From assembly GCA_002440825.1 (NCBI GenBank), contig DJVH01000108.1:1-34065 (forward strand): a stretch of 34,065 nt of DNA. Reading direction: 5' to 3'. A program made the translations under genes and the position numbers. Source of the stretch: Bacteriovoracaceae bacterium UBA6261. Lineage in GTDB: Bacteria; Bdellovibrionota; Bacteriovoracia; Bacteriovoracales; Bacteriovoracaceae. How positions within the stretch are numbered: the first letter of the stretch is position 1; every line of letters begins with the position of its first letter. Positions 33,362-34,065 of the stretch are shown in pieces. A model generated the notes under the pieces. The model made no database searches, was not told where the DNA came from, and saw only the letters and a program-made list of their open reading frames with translations.

Positions 33362-34065
33362 TTATTGGGCTTGAATTTGAGTAATAAGATCTTTTCCAAG
33401 AATTGGCTCATATTTCTTGTAAACTGGCGCTAAAGCAGCCTTAACGCGATCTTCTTCTTTCTTGTCCAAAGAAACGATTTTAATTCCATTTTCAAGACAA
33501 CGTTTCTTAGTATCTTCTGCAGCAACGATTGAATGCTGTCTTTCAATTCTGGCAGCATTTAAAGCGGCATTTTTCATGATTTGTTTATAGTCTTCAGGCA
33601 ATTGAGACCAGAACTTATTGTTTACGATAATCGAAGTTAAGAACAAGCTGTGTCCGGTATCGTTTACGATATGAGCTTGTTTGTTTTGACCAAGAGGAAA
33701 GTATCGAGCATAAGTAGATTCAGCTTCGTTAATTCTTCCTGATTTTAAACCATCTTCAATTTGATCAAGTGTCATCGGAACCGGTTTAGCTCCAAGGGCC
33801 TTAAAAGTATCCTGAGCAACCGGACTGTCAGAGGTTCTGACTTTTAAGCCTTTGAAGTCTTCCATTTTAGCAATAGCTTTTGTACCGGGAACGATTCTAT
33901 ACCCGCCACTGTATGTGAAGGCCAGACCACGTAAATTTCCTTTAGCAAGATCGCCAAGGATTTTGTTTCCAACTTCACCCTCAAGAACTTTTTGAGCATG
34001 GTCGTGGTTTCTGAAGATATATGGTAGATCCAGAGCGTACATTGATTGAGCAATTTTCCCCAAAC
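33362..34065 (-). CDS. TRAP transporter DctP-type substrate-binding protein (partial)
   Basis: About 234 residues; the N-terminus lies beyond the right edge. LPYIFRNHDHAQKVLEGEVG, GLAFTYSGGYRIVP and MEDFKGLKVRTSDSPVAQDTFKALGAKPVPM are the DctP-family core, including the conserved Arg that salt-bridges a carboxylate ligand (KVRTSDS). LDQIEDGLKSGRINEAEST is close to the usual E-x-YTALQ-x-G-x-(V/I)-D segment. It is periplasmic and would feed DctQ/DctM, which are not in the window. The terminator lies after its stop. Confidence 0.9.
   Translation of the reverse strand, partial: LGKIAQSMYALDLPYIFRNHDHAQKVLEGEVGNKILGDLAKGNLRGLAFTYSGGYRIVPGTKAIAKMEDFKGLKVRTSDSPVAQDTFKALGAKPVPMTLDQIEDGLKSGRINEAESTYARYFPLGQNKQAHIVNDTGHSLFLTSIIVNNKFWSQLPEDYKQIMKNAALNAARIERQHSIVAAEDTKKRCLENGIKIVSLDKKEEDRVKAALAPVYKKYEPILGKDLITQIQAQ

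Noticed and set aside
1..34065. CRISPR arrays, tRNA/rRNA genes, insertion sequences, phage or att sites
   Set aside because: Read through both strands; no direct-repeat arrays, cloverleaf sequences, transposases, integrases or flanking repeats were found.

Overview
The window is an AT-rich, gene-dense stretch of a bacterial chromosome. Every protein-coding gene but the two at the window edges is complete, and almost no space is left between genes. The mix of gene types (a Cys-repeat prepilin protein, a twitch-domain radical SAM protein, a TRAP binding protein, many low-similarity secreted proteins) suggests a Gram-negative bacterium of the Bdellovibrio/Bacteriovorax type. That placement is inference only; no rRNA or marker gene here fixes it.

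Layout: (1) 1-1280, minus: partial prepilin-like protein with Cys-rich repeats. (2) 1441-4026, minus: S24/S26-type peptidase, GT4 glycosyltransferase, and a protein of an unrecognised family called 'domain X' here. (3) 4080-6996, plus: two tandem degenerate sulfatase-fold proteins and a small secreted protein. (4) 11919-6997, minus: HemW-like radical SAM, SGNH-like protein, ferritin-like diiron protein, carbamoyltransferase, DUF5989-like membrane peptide. (5) 11999-14563, plus: double-module M16 peptidase. (6) 14615-20823, plus: SPASM radical SAM, twitch radical SAM, GT4-domain X fusion, nucleotidyltransferase-like protein. (7) 25727-20804, minus: a 63-aa putative precursor peptide, a PqqD-like RiPP recognition element, an aspartyl/asparaginyl beta-hydroxylase-like oxygenase, GT4, domain X, and a Wzm/Wzt-type ABC exporter. 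(8) 27091-25847, minus: membrane-anchored VCBS-like protein. (9) 27179-29219, plus: two paralogous anchored solute-binding proteins. (10) 29301-33307, plus: NMT1/SsuA-type ABC importer with an AMP-forming ligase and an acyl carrier protein, ended by a strong terminator. (11) 33362-34065, minus: partial TRAP (DctP) binding protein.

The most interesting part is block 7 with blocks 2 and 6. A short Ser/Thr/Asn-rich peptide ending in SSNSSYGGY is followed 15 nt later by a PqqD-like protein, and then by a hydroxylase, a glycosyltransferase and an exporter with overlapping or very closely spaced ends. This looks like an undescribed ribosomal peptide (RiPP) system in which the tail may be hydroxylated and glycosylated and then exported. 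A GT4 + domain X pair occurs three times, twice as adjacent genes and once as a single fused protein. Each copy lies with different maturation enzymes: a peptidase, two radical SAM enzymes, or the precursor/RRE/hydroxylase. This suggests one pathway spread over three transcription units. Carbamoyltransferase, SGNH-like, sulfatase-like and ABC-2 exporter genes fit decoration and export of a glycan or glycopeptide. Product and function are unknown and cannot be read from sequence alone.
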